The notes beneath the pieces are model-generated. The model did not search any database. It was not told the origin of the DNA and worked only from the letters and a program-made list of their open reading frames with translations. Shown here piece by piece: positions 22,135 through 35,700 of a stretch of DNA of 64,000 bases (its first letter is position 1; each line of letters opens with the position of its first letter). The position numbers and the translations under genes were made by a program. This DNA comes from Podarcis raffonei. Lineage: Eukaryota; Chordata; Lepidosauria; Squamata; Lacertidae. Location of the stretch: the NCBI RefSeq assembly GCF_027172205.1, contig NC_070616.1, forward strand, positions 16,358,001 through 16,422,000, given 5' to 3'.

Positions 22135-22320
22135 TTTGGCACAGCATCGGCCTTGCATGCAGAAGGTTCTAGCTTCAAACTCCTGCAGCCTCTCCAAGTA
22201 AGGATGAGAGAGATCCTTGCCTAGAACCCTGGTGAGCCGCTGCTGCCAACCAGTGTCGACAATACTGAGCTAGATGGGCCAATGGTTTGGCTCTGTGTAA
22301 GGCAGCTTCCTATGTGCTTT
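22135..22320 (+). mobile_element. tRNA-Ala-headed SINE
   Basis: Degraded head (GGCCTTGCATGCAGAAGGTT). Then GTGAGCCGCTGCTGCC, TACTGAGCTAGATGGGCC and AAGGCAGCTTCCTATG, the usual tail of this SINE. Confidence 0.8.
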
Positions 22321-22555
22321 GTGTCCACCTGAGTGGGGCCTCCTGCCCAGCTGGACTCTGGGTCAAGTACTTGTTCCATGTCTCTTTCTTTGTTCAATGG
22401 TTAACCTGCAGGCCCCAGGCAGGCAGGAGGAAGGGAGGGAGGAAGGAGGCAGATCCTGGTTCCCATGGCCTGTGGGAGTCCCTAGGCTCTCCCTCAGCGG
22501 CTGTGAGTCTTGCCAGGCCTCTGACCTCCCCACTCCCTCAGTCAAAGGAGAATGT

Positions 22556-22641
22556 TTTACTTGCAACTCCTGCGTTGAAGGGGGTTGGGCTAAATGACCT
22601 TTGGGGATCCCTTCCGACTCCACAATTCTATGATTCTATGA
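22556..22641 (+). mobile_element. CR1 LINE 3' tail (type A)
   Basis: GGGTTGGGCTAAATGACC to CACAATTCTATGATTCTATG, the diagnostic 8-bp CR1 tail. It lies in the SLC13A5 3' region. Confidence 0.85.
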
Positions 22642-22965
22642 AAAGTAGCAGCAGCAGCAGCAACTTCTTCCTTGTCCTATTTTACGGTCCTTTTCTTCTC
22701 TTAAAAATAAATGACCCGTATTCCATTCGGACGGCTGGTCCCAGGAGAAGACGCCCCTCCTGCGGGGGTCCCTCGTCCTCCTCAGGGTCCCTTCAGGAAG
22801 CAGCAGAGGCAGCAGTTGAGGCAGGTTTCAAACAGTCTCTAGCCTCAACCCAAAACACACCCATGGACTCCAAAGGGCCAGCGCTGGAGGGAAAGTTCCA
22901 GGGCCCAGGCGGCTGAGGAGGCAAGGAAGCCCACGTGCCAAGGTCCTCTTTGGCTGACCCGGCCC

Positions 22966-25900
22966 TCACTTCCCGGTGGCATTGGCCCACGAAGGGAAGG
23001 TGTCCAAGTGGAACATGGCGCGGCCCCAGCTGTTTATGGCCAGGGTGATGCAGAAGACACCGATGACGTTCATTACGATGCCCGTCTTGGCCTGGGAGGA
23101 AGAGGAGAGAAGGAGGAGGCAGGTGTCTCATGGGTCAAGTTCAGGCAGTAGAAGACTTTTGTGGGAGGGAGGCAAGGAGGAGACGCTGCCATCAGAGCAT
23201 GACCTGTCCTGGTCAGGAGGGAACCACCCCTTGCCCAGAGAGATCTCCTTGTCCAGGAACACAGTGTGCAAACTGTGTGCTCTCCCCCCTTCACGTGGCC
23301 CGGATGTTTTGAAGAACTCGGTGAACAGTTAGGAAAGAGGCCCCTAAGAGCATAAGATGAGCCCGCTGGGTGAGGCCAATGGCCCTTCTGGTTCCAGAAG
23401 CATTGACGCCTCTGACCGTGGAGGCAGAACGTAGCCATCATGGTTGGTAACCATCAAGAGCCCTCTCCACTTACATGAACCTGCCCAATCCTTTTACCAA
23501 ACCGTCCAATATGGTGGCCATCGCTGCTTCATTGAACTCGTTCCCTCAAGAGGCAGCGATGGCCACCAGATTGGATGGTTTGGAAAGAGCCTTCTGGATC
23601 AGGCCAGTGGCCCACCTAGGCCAGCATCTTGTTCTCACAGTGGTCAACCAGATGCCCATAGGAAGTCCACAAGTAGGACCTGAGGACAAGAGCTGTCTTC
23701 CCTCCTGCAGTTTCCGGCAACTGGTATTCAGAAGCTTTGAGCAAAACCATCATGGTTCATACCCTTTAGAGCAGAGTGTCCCAAACTTGGGTCTCCAGCT
23801 GTTGTTGGACTACAAATCCCCATCATACCTAGCTAGCAGGACCAGTGGTCAGGGTGATGGGTATTGTAGTCCCAAAACAGCTGGAGGGCCAAGTTTGGGA
23901 AACATCTGCCGATTAATATCAGTCAGTGCACTGAGTTGTGTCATCTTGGTCAGGCCCACTGGGATTCCTCCATGCCGGCCGCAAGCCAGCCAAGGCCTTC
24001 TTGCCTGCTCAGCCTTAAGCTAAGCCCTACAGCAGCTGTTTTAAGATTCGTCACAATCGACAGGAGACATTAGCATCCCCTTAAAGCAGCGTTCCCCAAC
24101 CCAGATGTTTTGGGCTACAGTTCCCATCAACCCCAGTGGGCGAGTATTATCTATTCTAATATAGTGTGCTGGCTGCAAGGGCTGATGGGAGTTGTAGTCC
24201 AAAACATATAGAGAAGTGGTTTCCTAAACTTTTTTGGGGGACACACATCACCCACTTGGTTCCATAAACACCTCCCCAGTGCCCCCCTACCCTACAGAAA
24301 CCATTATTCAGAATAATGGTTTGTGTGACCCACTAAGGAAGATAATAAATTCAAAACAGTAGCAATCAGTTGTACAAATGCCCTAGATATTTCCTTTGCT
24401 TGCACACACACGCACACACACACACACACACACACAGAAAAATGGGAGATCTGAGCCAATCAGGCAGGCAGCCAAGAGGACCGCAGGGGGTTGGACTAGA
24501 TCCCTTCTTTGGAGGTCCCTTCTAACTCTACAATTCCATGATTTCTTCAAAATCAAATGAAAACTTCCCCTCCAGGGAATCCCCCCTCACCCAGGGGAGT
24601 GGTACCTCCCACTTTGGGAACCACTGATCTAGAGGTTTGGCTTCTTAGCAGCACCCACAGAGAGCAGCCTATGGGGAGGCTGGGGGAGGCCTGAGCAACA
24701 GCAAAGCTGCCCCCTTACCATGTCTGAGACGCGGAGGTGTCCGTAGGAGAATACGATGGCATTGGGAGGGGTGGCCACGGGTAGCATGAAGGCAAACGAG
24801 GCGCTGAGGGTGCAGGGAATCATGATGTAGAGGGGGTTGACCTCGATGGACTGCGACTGGAGAGAAAGAGATCAGAGAATCACAGGGCTGGAAAGGACCC
24901 CAGTGTCATCTCGTCAAACTGCCTGCAATGCAGGAGTCACAACTAAATCACCCCTGACAGGTGGTCCTCCAACCTCAGCTTGAAAACCTCCCAAGAGGGA
25001 AAGCCCACCAACTCCTGAGAGAGTCCTTTCCACCGTCAAACAGCTCTTCACATCAGAAAGTCATTCCTAGAGTTTAGTCGGAATCTCCTTTCTGGTCATT
25101 TGAATCCGTTGGATTGGGTCCTCCCCTCTGGAGCAGCAGAAAACAAGTCTGGTCTCCATCCTCCAGGTGGTATTTGAAGATGGCTCTCCTATCTCCTCTT
25201 TTCCAGGCTTTCTAAACAAATTTGCCAGACATACAACTGCATGATTGTGGGGCAGAGACCTGTCGCCTGATACTTGGCATGGATACTTGAGATAGTTACA
25301 GTCCTAATCTAGGTGATAGTCCTCGAAATTTATTCAGCTGGGCCTAAATGTGAACCTTGTTGGAACCCTGGCTGGCCACTAGTGTGCGGGAGTCCGGAAG
25401 CCTCCATTCCGCCTTGGTATCCCTTGTTTTAATCCTTACAAGCTGGGTTGAGGGTTGTCAACGAGAAATAAAAATCAGTAAGGAGGAAAGCTCCCTTACC
25501 AAGGAGGCGAAGACTGGCAGGAAGAGGGTTGCGGTGGCCACGTTGCTGGTGCATTCGGTGAAGATGGCGATGACCAGGGAGAGGATGATGGCGATGGCCC
25601 AGGGGGGGACGCTGTGCAGAGGGGTCATCTGGTCACCCAGCCATTTGGAAAGCCCTGAAGCCTGGAGTTGTGGGGCAAGAGCAGAGAAAGAGAATATTGT
25701 CCGGTGCTGAAGTCAAGCGTTGGTCAGCGATCAAAGCAAAACATGGTGTCAGTGAAGTGAACTCTGTAGTCAAGAAACCAAAACAGATCCCAATAGCTCT
25801 TCCCAGTAGGTCCTCTCCAGCAAGGCAGTTGTGAGAGCTGAAGGCCCCTGCCTCCCACCACCTTCTAAGTCTCCTCCTCTCCCTGACTTCCCAGGTAGTC

Positions 25901-28900
25901 TTAGACTGCGCCTGTGCACAACCAATCTCTGCTCTGCTCTTTTCATGTCTCTGTGTGTTCTAGGAGACCCGTGGGGAGAGGAGCTGGTCACAGCAGGAGG
26001 GGAAGACTCCCTGGCTTCTTCAGCAGCCTGCCTCATCTCTGCCTCTTGGCCTTCCTCCTCCCCAGCCTCCTCTTCTGCCTCTGAGTCCGGACTGCTCTCT
26101 GCCACAGCCTCTTCCTGCTCACTAAACTCTGTTGCCTCTTCTGCTTCCAACACCTCCTCCTCCCAGTCTGCTCCCTCTTCTCCCTCTGACACTCATCGGC
26201 ATCCCAACACCATCTGAGCCTTCTTCCCCTGGGGGTTCCCTTAGGGGTTTCCCAGCTGGTGCCTCCCACCACTCCCCTGTATCCAGCCAGTCCATGACAA
26301 TATTGGGGGGGACCAACCACCGCTGTGGTCTCTTGACAATCAATTGTATTTGTCCAACCCCTGGGGGTGATGGTGTCCTTAACCCTTTGGGGCCCATGTA
26401 GTACTTTGCAAAACCCACAAAATGCTTAAGGCTGCTGCTGGATCAGGCCAGTGGCCCATCTAGCCCAGTATCCCGGTCCCACAGCCCAACCAGATACCAG
26501 TTATGGGAAACCAGGAAGCAGGACCCAAGCAGATCAGCACTCTCCAGTTGTTGTTCCACATGATCTGGCATTCAGAGGTAGACTATCCCTGGGCATGGAG
26601 GTTCTGCTCTCAGCCCTGCTGAGTTAGGCTAGTGGCCCATCTAGTCCAGCATCCTGTCCTCACAAGGGGGAAACAGGTGCCTTAAAGGGAAGCCCACAAT
26701 AAAGATTTGAGCACAAGAGCAACACTCTTCTCTCCCACGGCTTCCAGCAACTGGGATTCAAAAGCATTTCCTGTCTTCAGACAGCTCCGGCAATGCACAG
26801 AGGAGCCTCATCCCAGGGGAGGGATCCATGCAGGTCTCCTCTTGAGCTAGAGAGCGTCTTACTGAATTGGGGCCCCTCCCCACATTAGAAATGAGGATCC
26901 AGTTCCCGATTCCCCCTTCATTTGCAAGGAATCGTACAAAACAAATTGGCACTAACAAATAAAAGTTCCAGGGTGGCAACAGAAAGCAAACTAAAAATGC
27001 TTTTGCAGTTCATCAAAACTATCCAGCAATATCAAGTTACAGGAAAACTGGTGCTATTAACAGTAAATCCTTCTAGTTGGTTAATTGGTTCGGCAACTTC
27101 CGTGCACATGATGTGTGATGCTAATTATTTCCCCCAAGAGTTAAATGATAACTAATCAGAGGCAGCTACAGGAGAGCTATGAGATTCAGGTGAGGGGCAG
27201 ATGCCTTATCAATCCCAGCAGGTATATAAGAGGATGATCTGGCCTGCCCAGGCCTCCGGCTGGCCGGTTACTTAGTTCTAAGGATTAGAGCAGGAACCAG
27301 CTTAGCAGGGCCAAGTCCTGCACACTGCTGTGGTGCTGCTGCTAAAGAGGCCTCTTTTCCAATGCATGGATGAGGCCGGCAGGTTGGGCAGCGCACAGCA
27401 CCCTCTTTGTCTGAGCCCGGCAGGGCTTGGCGCAGGCCAAGTTCTTCTGGGGAGGACAAGGGAGGCTTGTTCCGGACGGGCTGCTGAATGGCTGGCGGGG
27501 TGGAGGTTTTTTTGCATTTAAACCTATCATTTGGAGTGGTGCTCAATATGACCAGGGAGAGAGTTTGCAGTCATTTCCGAGCGAGTTGAAACTAGGTCAA
27601 GTCCTCCCTTCTCCTGGGGACACTAGAATGCAGCTGGCAGTGGCAGGAGGGGGCTCTGGTGCCAAGTGGCATCGTGGAGGGCACATTCCCCCCCATCACC
27701 CCAAAGCCAGAAAAACGGCAACATCACGGGAATCGCGTCCAAGAGCCCCGGATGGAACAGGGGGAAGGACAGGCCTGCAACCTGCTGCACCATTCTGTGC
27801 CATGGGGCACAGCCTGCCCCACCAGCGCTGTGGTTCGCTTGGCGCAATTGACGGTGGCCTTCGAGCTAGAGAACAGCCAGCCCTGGCATGCTTCTAGTGT
27901 TGCCAGGGAGACTGGGGACCGGCTACTGCGGTGGGGCTCAGGCTCAGCTCAGACAGAGGCCCCTCAAATTCCCCACTCCCCATGGCTTAAGCACACAGGA
28001 GGAGGCCTCACTACAGCCACCTAAGAGCTGTAGCGGTTAGAGCGTTGGACTAGAACCTGGGAGAGCCCTGGGTTCAAATCCCCTCTGCTCAGCCATGGAG
28101 TTCACTGGGTGAGCTGCCCCTTAGCCTAGCCTACCTCACAGGGCTCTTGCGGGGATTAAATGAGGACAGGGAGATAAAGAAATAAATCGTTTGCAAGGAT
28201 TTCCCAGAAGGATTTCCCTTCCTGCTCAAACTTTTGAAAGGAATACATTTTCCAAAAATGAGAGAGGCCACATGCAAGACTTGCCTGGAGGTTCATAGGC
28301 CCTGCTCCCTCCCACAATTCCCGACATTACAGGAAAGGGTAGTGCACTCTGTGTGTGGCTAGAGGCACCCTTTGGCTGCCCCACAGCCTTTATTTATACA
28401 GAGAGAGACATATTCAACGACGCTGCCACTGTGGAGGGAGCCACGCGTGAAACGCATGCCTCCAAAGTTGGGTGGCAAAGGTCCAGGTTTGGCAGAGCTC
28501 TCTGATGCCCACAACCAGCCAGCCCCCCCCCCCTCCTGCCACCACCAAGGACTTACGTCGCTTCCATTGGCCAGGGCGAAGCCTCCTCCGAGAAGCAGCA
28601 CGATGCTCCATGGCATCTTATGCTGGACCACCTTCCAGTTCAGCAATGGGGCAGGGAAGAAGGGCTCCTTCATAGCTGTGGAGAGAGTCCAAGAGAAGTT
28701 GGGTGTGACGGGGGAGGCAAAGCAGGGGCCAGTGAGGACACCCACCCACCTACCACGCAGTTGGCACCAGCAGGAGGCTGCCAGCAGGCTGGATGCCATG
28801 GCAAGGGTCACACAGAGATCAGAATAACTTTATAGGGTAGGAGCTGTTGAATAGGGGAAGAAGGTAGCTGACTGTACTCCATGGGAGGTTTTTAAGCAGA

Positions 28901-31900
28901 AGTTGAATGGCCACCTGCCAGGGATTCTTCAGCTGGGAGTCCTGCATTGCAGGGGGTTGTACTGGATGACCTTTGGGGGTCCCTTCCAACCCTACAATGC
29001 TATGAAATACTGGCAGAACCCAGCACGCCCCTCCTGGTCTGCCTCTTTTGACCAGCCTCCTCGAAGGCCCTGAGGGGGGGGGTGTCTCCGCCTTCCTTTA
29101 CCTTCCTCCGCCTCTTCTAGGTCGCAGCTGCTATGACTGCAGAAGCCACACCTGGGCCTGGTGGCAGGAAGGATGAACAGGAGAAAGGCCACGAAGATGG
29201 CCACAGTGGCATCCGTCACATACCTGGGACACATTTGGGAAGATGAAGAATGAGGAGGAGGTGTTAGTGGCGGCAGTGTCCCATTTCCCTCGCTCTGTCC
29301 CAAAAGCAACAGGTCAGCCAGTTGAATGCCTCAAACCTCCAGCCAGCAGCACACACACACACCCCACACACCCCGGAGGGAACATGAGCTCCCAGGAGAG
29401 AGATGAACACCCTCCTTGCTGCATCCCTCTCTGGGTTTCTCCCAGGAGTCCTTTCAAAAAGGATATTGCAGAATTGGAAAAGGGCAACCCAAAGGATCAA
29501 GGGGATGGAGCAACTCCCTTATGAAGAACAGTTGGGACTTTTTAGTTTAGAGATAAAGCGAGTAAGAGGCAACATGATAGCAGTTTGTGAAATTATGCAT
29601 GGCACAGAAAAAGGTTCTGATGGAACCTCCAGGTGCAGGTGCAGCCTATCTCAATCCCTAGGCTTTCAGGGGTCCCTGGCCACTGTGAGGACAGGAAGCC
29701 AGACTAAATGGACCATTGGCCTAATCCAACAGGGCTCTTCTTGGGTTCCTCCAAGGTGCTCAGATTCTCCCATTTAATCTCCCAAATTTCCTGCACAAGC
29801 AAGATTTCTTCCAGGCTGCTCCCAGAGTCTCCCAGCCAAGCAGGGATTCGAACCTGGAACAGGCTGGCACAAGGAGGAGGAGACTCTTCGCTGCAAGCAA
29901 TCCTGAGTGCCCTAAGCCTGGTGCTATCGGGGAAACCCCCCCCCCCAAATACAAAACACCACACAGATAGCATCACTGGTCTGCAAAATGGCTAGCAAGA
30001 GGAAGAACAAAGCCCACTCACTCCTTGTCCTTGTTGAAGAGGGTGGTGGCCCAACCGGGGATGAATCCAGGGTCCCTGGTGAACCAGAGGAGGATGAGGA
30101 GGGTAAAGGCCAGCAGCACATTGAACTCTGCAAAGGAGATGGGCCCCAGTTTCCGGTGCTCCTCTTTCAGCACCCGCAAGGCGGCCTGCTCCTTTTCGGT
30201 CCTCTGGGTCCCACAGCCCCAGGTCTTCCGGAAGCTGGAGAGAAAGAGCAGGGCGGTCAAGGCAGGGGGCCAAGTAGACTGCCAGGTAACCACTCTAGCA
30301 GGCTGACCTTTCGGGTCGCAACCTGGGGGATTCAGCAAGGAGGGAGAGAGGGGAAGAGAGGGTCCCACAACTGGGCACCTGGCGCAGCTTGGGAACTTGG
30401 CACATTTGTGTTTGTTGTCTGTGGCGGGCTGGCTGTGAGCTCAACAGGATACCCAAAGGGAGAGAAGGATCTGAACGCAGAAACACCAGGAAAGGGCATA
30501 CACAAGAGGTGCTGGAGGCTCCAGGAGAGAGGCAAGCTGGGCTGGCGCAAGTCGTGGCCAGAGCAAAGCCGCAGGTGGCGTGGCAGAGCAGCCACGATCA
30601 GGGAAATGTGCTTGTTTCTCCAAGGAGCTCTAGGCGGCTTACATGGCTCTTCCCTGCCGCTCTCACGGCACCCTTGCAAGGTAGGTTAAACTGAGAGACA
30701 GTGACTGGCCCACAGTGAGCTTCATGGCCAAGTTGGGGAGGGGGATTTGAACCCTAGTCTCTCCCACCTTAGTTGGCCCTCTAACCTCTACACCACTACT
30801 GGCCCTTCAGAGAGGCGCAATGGGGAAAGCGCATTGATGGGAGTGTGTTTTTATGTTTACGCAATGAGGCCCCTTTAGGGTGAAAAGCAGCTGAAGGCTT
30901 TTAGCCACTATGGCTAATAGCCTTCAATTTCCCTCTCCTCCATGAATTTACGAGTTGCAGGAAACCAACAGTGGGGAGAGGATTCATGTGCTCAGGTTCT
31001 TTCTGCCAGTTTCCCATTGGGGCATCTGGTTGGCCACAGGATGCTGGACAAGATGGGTCATAGGCCTGATCCGGCAGGGCTCTTCTGATGGTCTTCTGTT
31101 TGCTGGATTCCCAGCAAGGCCCAGAAGCAGCCAGCCAGGCCAGAGGTCAGGGACAAGGAGTCCAGGAAGATCTGGATGGCTGAGGGCTGCCACAGGTGCC
31201 CCAGCCCCGGACAAAGCAGGGCCACCTTATCCACCAGCCCACCCAAAGGTGCAGAGTCCTTACTTGAACCCCATGAAGGAGACCTGGAGCCAGAACCAGG
31301 CAAGCGTCAGCATCAGGAGCATGTTCGGGAAGGCAAAGCCAAACCAGGAGGCAAAGTTCAAGATGTCGCCGTTCTCAGGGAACAACCTGGGAGGAGGAGG
31401 AGGAAATGGTTGAAAAGCCTAGAATCACAGAATAGTAGAAGTGTAGAGCTGAAGGGGTTCCCCTAAGGGCCATCTAGTCTGACCCCCTGCCCAGCAAGGC
31501 AGGAATCACAACTAAAGGATGCCTGACAGATCCAACCTCTCTTTCAAAACTTCCATTGAAGGAGAGGCCACTAGCTTCCAAGGAGCCTGATCCAGTTGTT
31601 ATCCTCAGAAAGTTCTTGCTAATTTTGAGTCGGAATCTCATTTTTTGTCAATTGAATTTGTTGTTTTGGATCCTCCCCTCTGGAGCAGCAGAAAACAAGC
31701 CTGCTCCATCTGTGTGGCTCTGAATGGTAGAACATGAAACTCTGGATCCTAGGGTCATTGGTTCGAGCCCCACGTTGGGTGAAATATTCCTGCATTGCAG
31801 CGGGTTGGACTAGAAGACTCTTAGGCCCCTTCCAACTATGATTCAAAGAACTCTATGAATCCAAGTGGCAGCCCTTCAGATATCTGAAGACGGCTCTCAT

Positions 31901-32667
31901 ATCCCCGCTCAGTCTCCTCTTCTCCAGGATAAACAATTCCAGCTCCCTCAACCTTTCCTTGTAAGGTTTAGTTTCCAGACCCTGGATCATTCTGGCTGCC
32001 CTCCCTACACACCTTCCAGCTTGCCAATATCCTTCTTAGGACTCAGCTACACCAGCAAAGAAAAAGTGTTATATACGTTATAACACCGTGTCACTAGATG
32101 GCGCTGCGGAGCCCCGCCTTTTGCCAACACAATTTCCCATTGTGCAGTTTACAACGCGTTTCCCTAAAATGATTTCTTGATGTGTCTAGATCCAGCCTTT
32201 AACCTGGACACAAAAATCCCGGTGGTGTCTGACCAAGGAAGAATAGACCGATAGGAGAGCAATGTGGAGGTCATCAGGAACAGGGTGGGGGAAGGCTGTT
32301 CCAGGAGAACCCCAGCTTGGATTGTTTAGGAGTAACACAACAAGTGACCAAGAGGGCTGAACGAAACACAGGCCCCCTTTCAGCCCAATGACCCCAAGAA
32401 GAAAAAAACCCCACGCCACACCGTTTTGGTTTCAATAAAAGAGCCACACAGCAGAGTCCAGCCTGTGTGTCATGTTGTGGGTGCGGCAGAAACTTACTGG
32501 TTCATCTGACCTTTGAGGACCAGGTTTGGCCCCGTCCCGGTCAGGGTTGCTGTCCCTCCGATGCTGGCAGCATAGCAGACACAGAGGGTCATCCCTTTGT
32601 TGATCCTCTTCTTGGTCTCCCTCTCACACTTCTTGGAGCTGTCTGGCAAGTGCCCGTTGCCCGCAAC

Positions 32668-32725
<58 letters not shown>

Positions 32726-35700
32726 TTATACCCTGCCCTCACCAGCCAAGACCGGGCTCAGGGCGGCTAACACCAGATATAAAAACAATTGATTGAAATA
32801 CAACTTAAAAAACAAGATTAAAATACAACATTAAAATGCAGCCTCACTGGAAGGAGACAAAGTTGATTTGGCCTTTGATTGCAATGCAACACCAGGTGGG
32901 TGGGAGAAAGAGACCAGAGTGAGCCCTCAAGGTGCAAGTGGTGCGCTGTGCGCTGTACTGGCTCAGGAGAGACCCACCTGGTTCAGCATAAGAACATGTT
33001 CTTATGCATCAGACCCAAGGAGGCCCATCTAGTCCAGCAACCTGTTCTCACAAAGGCCAACCAGTTGCCCCTATTGGGATTCAAGCCCTCCCTTTTCCTG
33101 TGGCTTTCAGCAATTGGCATTCACAAGCATTGCTGTCTCCAACTGCAGAGGCAGAGCACAGCCACTAGGGCTTTTAACAGCCTCCAGACAGCAGCTAACC
33201 AGCTGCCCAGCTGCCTCTGGAAGAGAAAACTACAGAGAGTTACTGTTAATTGTGTGGTTCACATTAGGGGCATTAAAAAATAAAAAAAATCCTTGGGGCT
33301 GATTATTTTTACACTTGCAGGGGAAGGTTTAACCCTTCCCTTCCCCAGCCATGAACCTGATGAAAATCAAGATACAGAGGCAGTAAAGTCTGCTACTGTA
33401 AGGGTCCCTGCTGGCACTCTGAGAAGCTTTTTCCTATCTCCGATTGCTGCATGGGAGGACCTGACTCTCTTATTGAGATTGTGGCTGGGGAAGAAAGGGC
33501 TAAGCCTCTCCTTGCAATGTGGAGCAGCACTTGTGGAGTGTTGGACTAGGAGGACCTGGGAGGACAGAGTTCGAATCCTTACTCAGCCACACAAAGCTCA
33601 CGGGGTGACTTTGTGGGGCTAGTCTCTGCCTCTCAGCCTAATCTACCCCAGAGGGCAAAATGAGGAGAGGGAGAGCTGTGTATTTCTCGGAAGACGTCTG
33701 GCATATGCATTTTATTATTTATTTATTTCATAAAACGTATACTACACCGCTTGATTGCAGTTGGTTGTTGTTTTTTAAGCCTCAAAGCAGTTTACAAAAA
33801 TGATAAAAACAATAAAAATTATCAGCAAGATAACCATTCAAAGCTTTCAAAAACCACAGGCTTAAAACAGATTAAAACTTGCATTGGCTTTCTAAAATTT
33901 ATTAAAACTGATATCAGTAGTATTCTTTAAAGCAGCTCCTCCAATGCCAAGGATTGCATTTTTAAAAAATAATAATCTCCTGACATGGGTGCAGAATGTG
34001 GAGTTAGATCCCTGGTCATGAGGAGGGATGTGAACATGGAAGTCTACGCCTTTTACCTGCCAGCAGTATCTGGTATTGACACGAAGGGCCCTTTCAGCTG
34101 TCATGGCTAACAGATTTGTCTACTCTTTTTTTAAATAATAAAAAAACCAGATGAAAACTAGTAGCTGCCCCCATGCATTACAAGACTGCGAGCTGTTTCA
34201 CATACAGGTAGCCTCTCCTTCCATCCCTGGCCTCTCCAGGTAGCTCCCACTTGCCCTCTTTATAGAGTGCTCATCCTGATTTCTTTGCAGAGAGATTAGA
34301 CAATGTTGGCTGCCGAGTTGAGCCTTCTCTCCAATTTGTTTACGGAGGAGATGGTTGCATCAAAGCAAACTTTCCGGGCCATTTTCCCATACCTTCTCTT
34401 ATTGCAGGACAAACCTCCTTCTTCAGGGGACGTAGGTTTGTGGCACAAGAGCTGCCAATCAGTTGGAATTGCACAACCTGCAATTTGCCAGTTATTATGG
34501 GATTGAATTCCAGCGGGAAATGGGGGCAGTTCAGAAGTGCCTGTCGTTTTTAGAATTCATGAGAATGCTTTTAACCATGCTTAGAACTCGCAGACATGGC
34601 TTTTGCTCTTTTTAGAATTGTCGGGCTGTAGGCAGTGTCTGCCCTACTCAGCAGACCCACTGAAACTGATAGACATGGCTAAATAATGCTAATTTCAGAT
34701 GCATGCGGGAGAGGGCTATCAATGGCAATTAGCAGCTGTCTGGAGGCTGCTATGAGCCATAGTGACTGTGCTCTGGCATCCACAGTTGGAGGCAGCAATG
34801 CTTCTGAATACCAGCTGCTGGAAATGGCGGGAGGGGGGAAGTGCTCTTGTGCTCAGGTCCTGCTTGCAGGTTTTTCATAATGGACATCTGGTTCCCCCCT
34901 GTGAGAACAGGATGCTGGACAAGATGGGCCACTGGTCTGATCCAGCAGGATCTTCTGATCTTCATACTTTCAAGAGGTCTGCTCTTTTGAGTTGGAGTCA
35001 GTTCTGGATTTCAATTCAGTTTAGTCTTCTGCACTCCTCTGATGTCCTTAGACCATCTGACGGTTAATAAACATGTGAAATAAATGATTTTTAAAAATCT
35101 AATGCTGAGAATTCCACATGAGTGTCAGGGGCTGGACTGAGGAGGAATGGTGGGGACAGTCCCCCCCCTTTTCCTATACCTTTCTGAAAAGAGGAGGACA
35201 GTGTAGATTTAGAACAGTGGTTTGCAGAAGGTCATATAGTTCAGAGGCTGCAGAGGGAAGGAGCTGGGAAATATTGGAGGGGGGGCAGCAGGAAGAAGAA
35301 GCACCAGGGAAGAGACAGCTAACAGACTCAGTGTCTCCTGAAAGCATTCCTGACCCACCATCTCCCAGAACAAGGCATGCCTTGAGAGTAATAGAACAGA
35401 AAACTCAGAGGCAGAAAGCACAGATCAGCCAGCGCAGGGAATAGAAAACGTAGAATAGGAGGGACTGAGCGGGTGGGACTTGACTTGGAGCAACTCCATT
35501 AACTAAGAGAGACAGCGTTCCTTCGCCTTTCTCTGTGAATATTGAATAAACTACATGGTAAGAACTCTTCTTGTTTTTCCGCTTCTTGGCATCCCACCGT
35601 GAGAGGGATAGGATTCCGTGAAGCCTTGACAATGAGGTTGAGAAATTTTATTTATTTTTTAACCATCGCTCCCCGCCCCCACCGCCCCACGATTCCTTGC

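Noticed and set aside
22287-22916. 209-residue frame on + next to the SLC13A5 3' end
   Set aside because: It runs through a SINE tail and a CR1 tail and shows no protein family likeness.
25770-26192. Glu-rich 140-residue frame on the minus strand
   Set aside because: It lies wholly inside a solo LTR in an SLC13A5 intron, so it is not a host gene.
31714-31790. A tRNA-Lys gene
   Set aside because: The anticodon arm is degraded and a CR1 tail follows.
32668-32726. CRISPR-like or other spaced repeat array
   Set aside because: It is a continuous triplet microsatellite without spacers.
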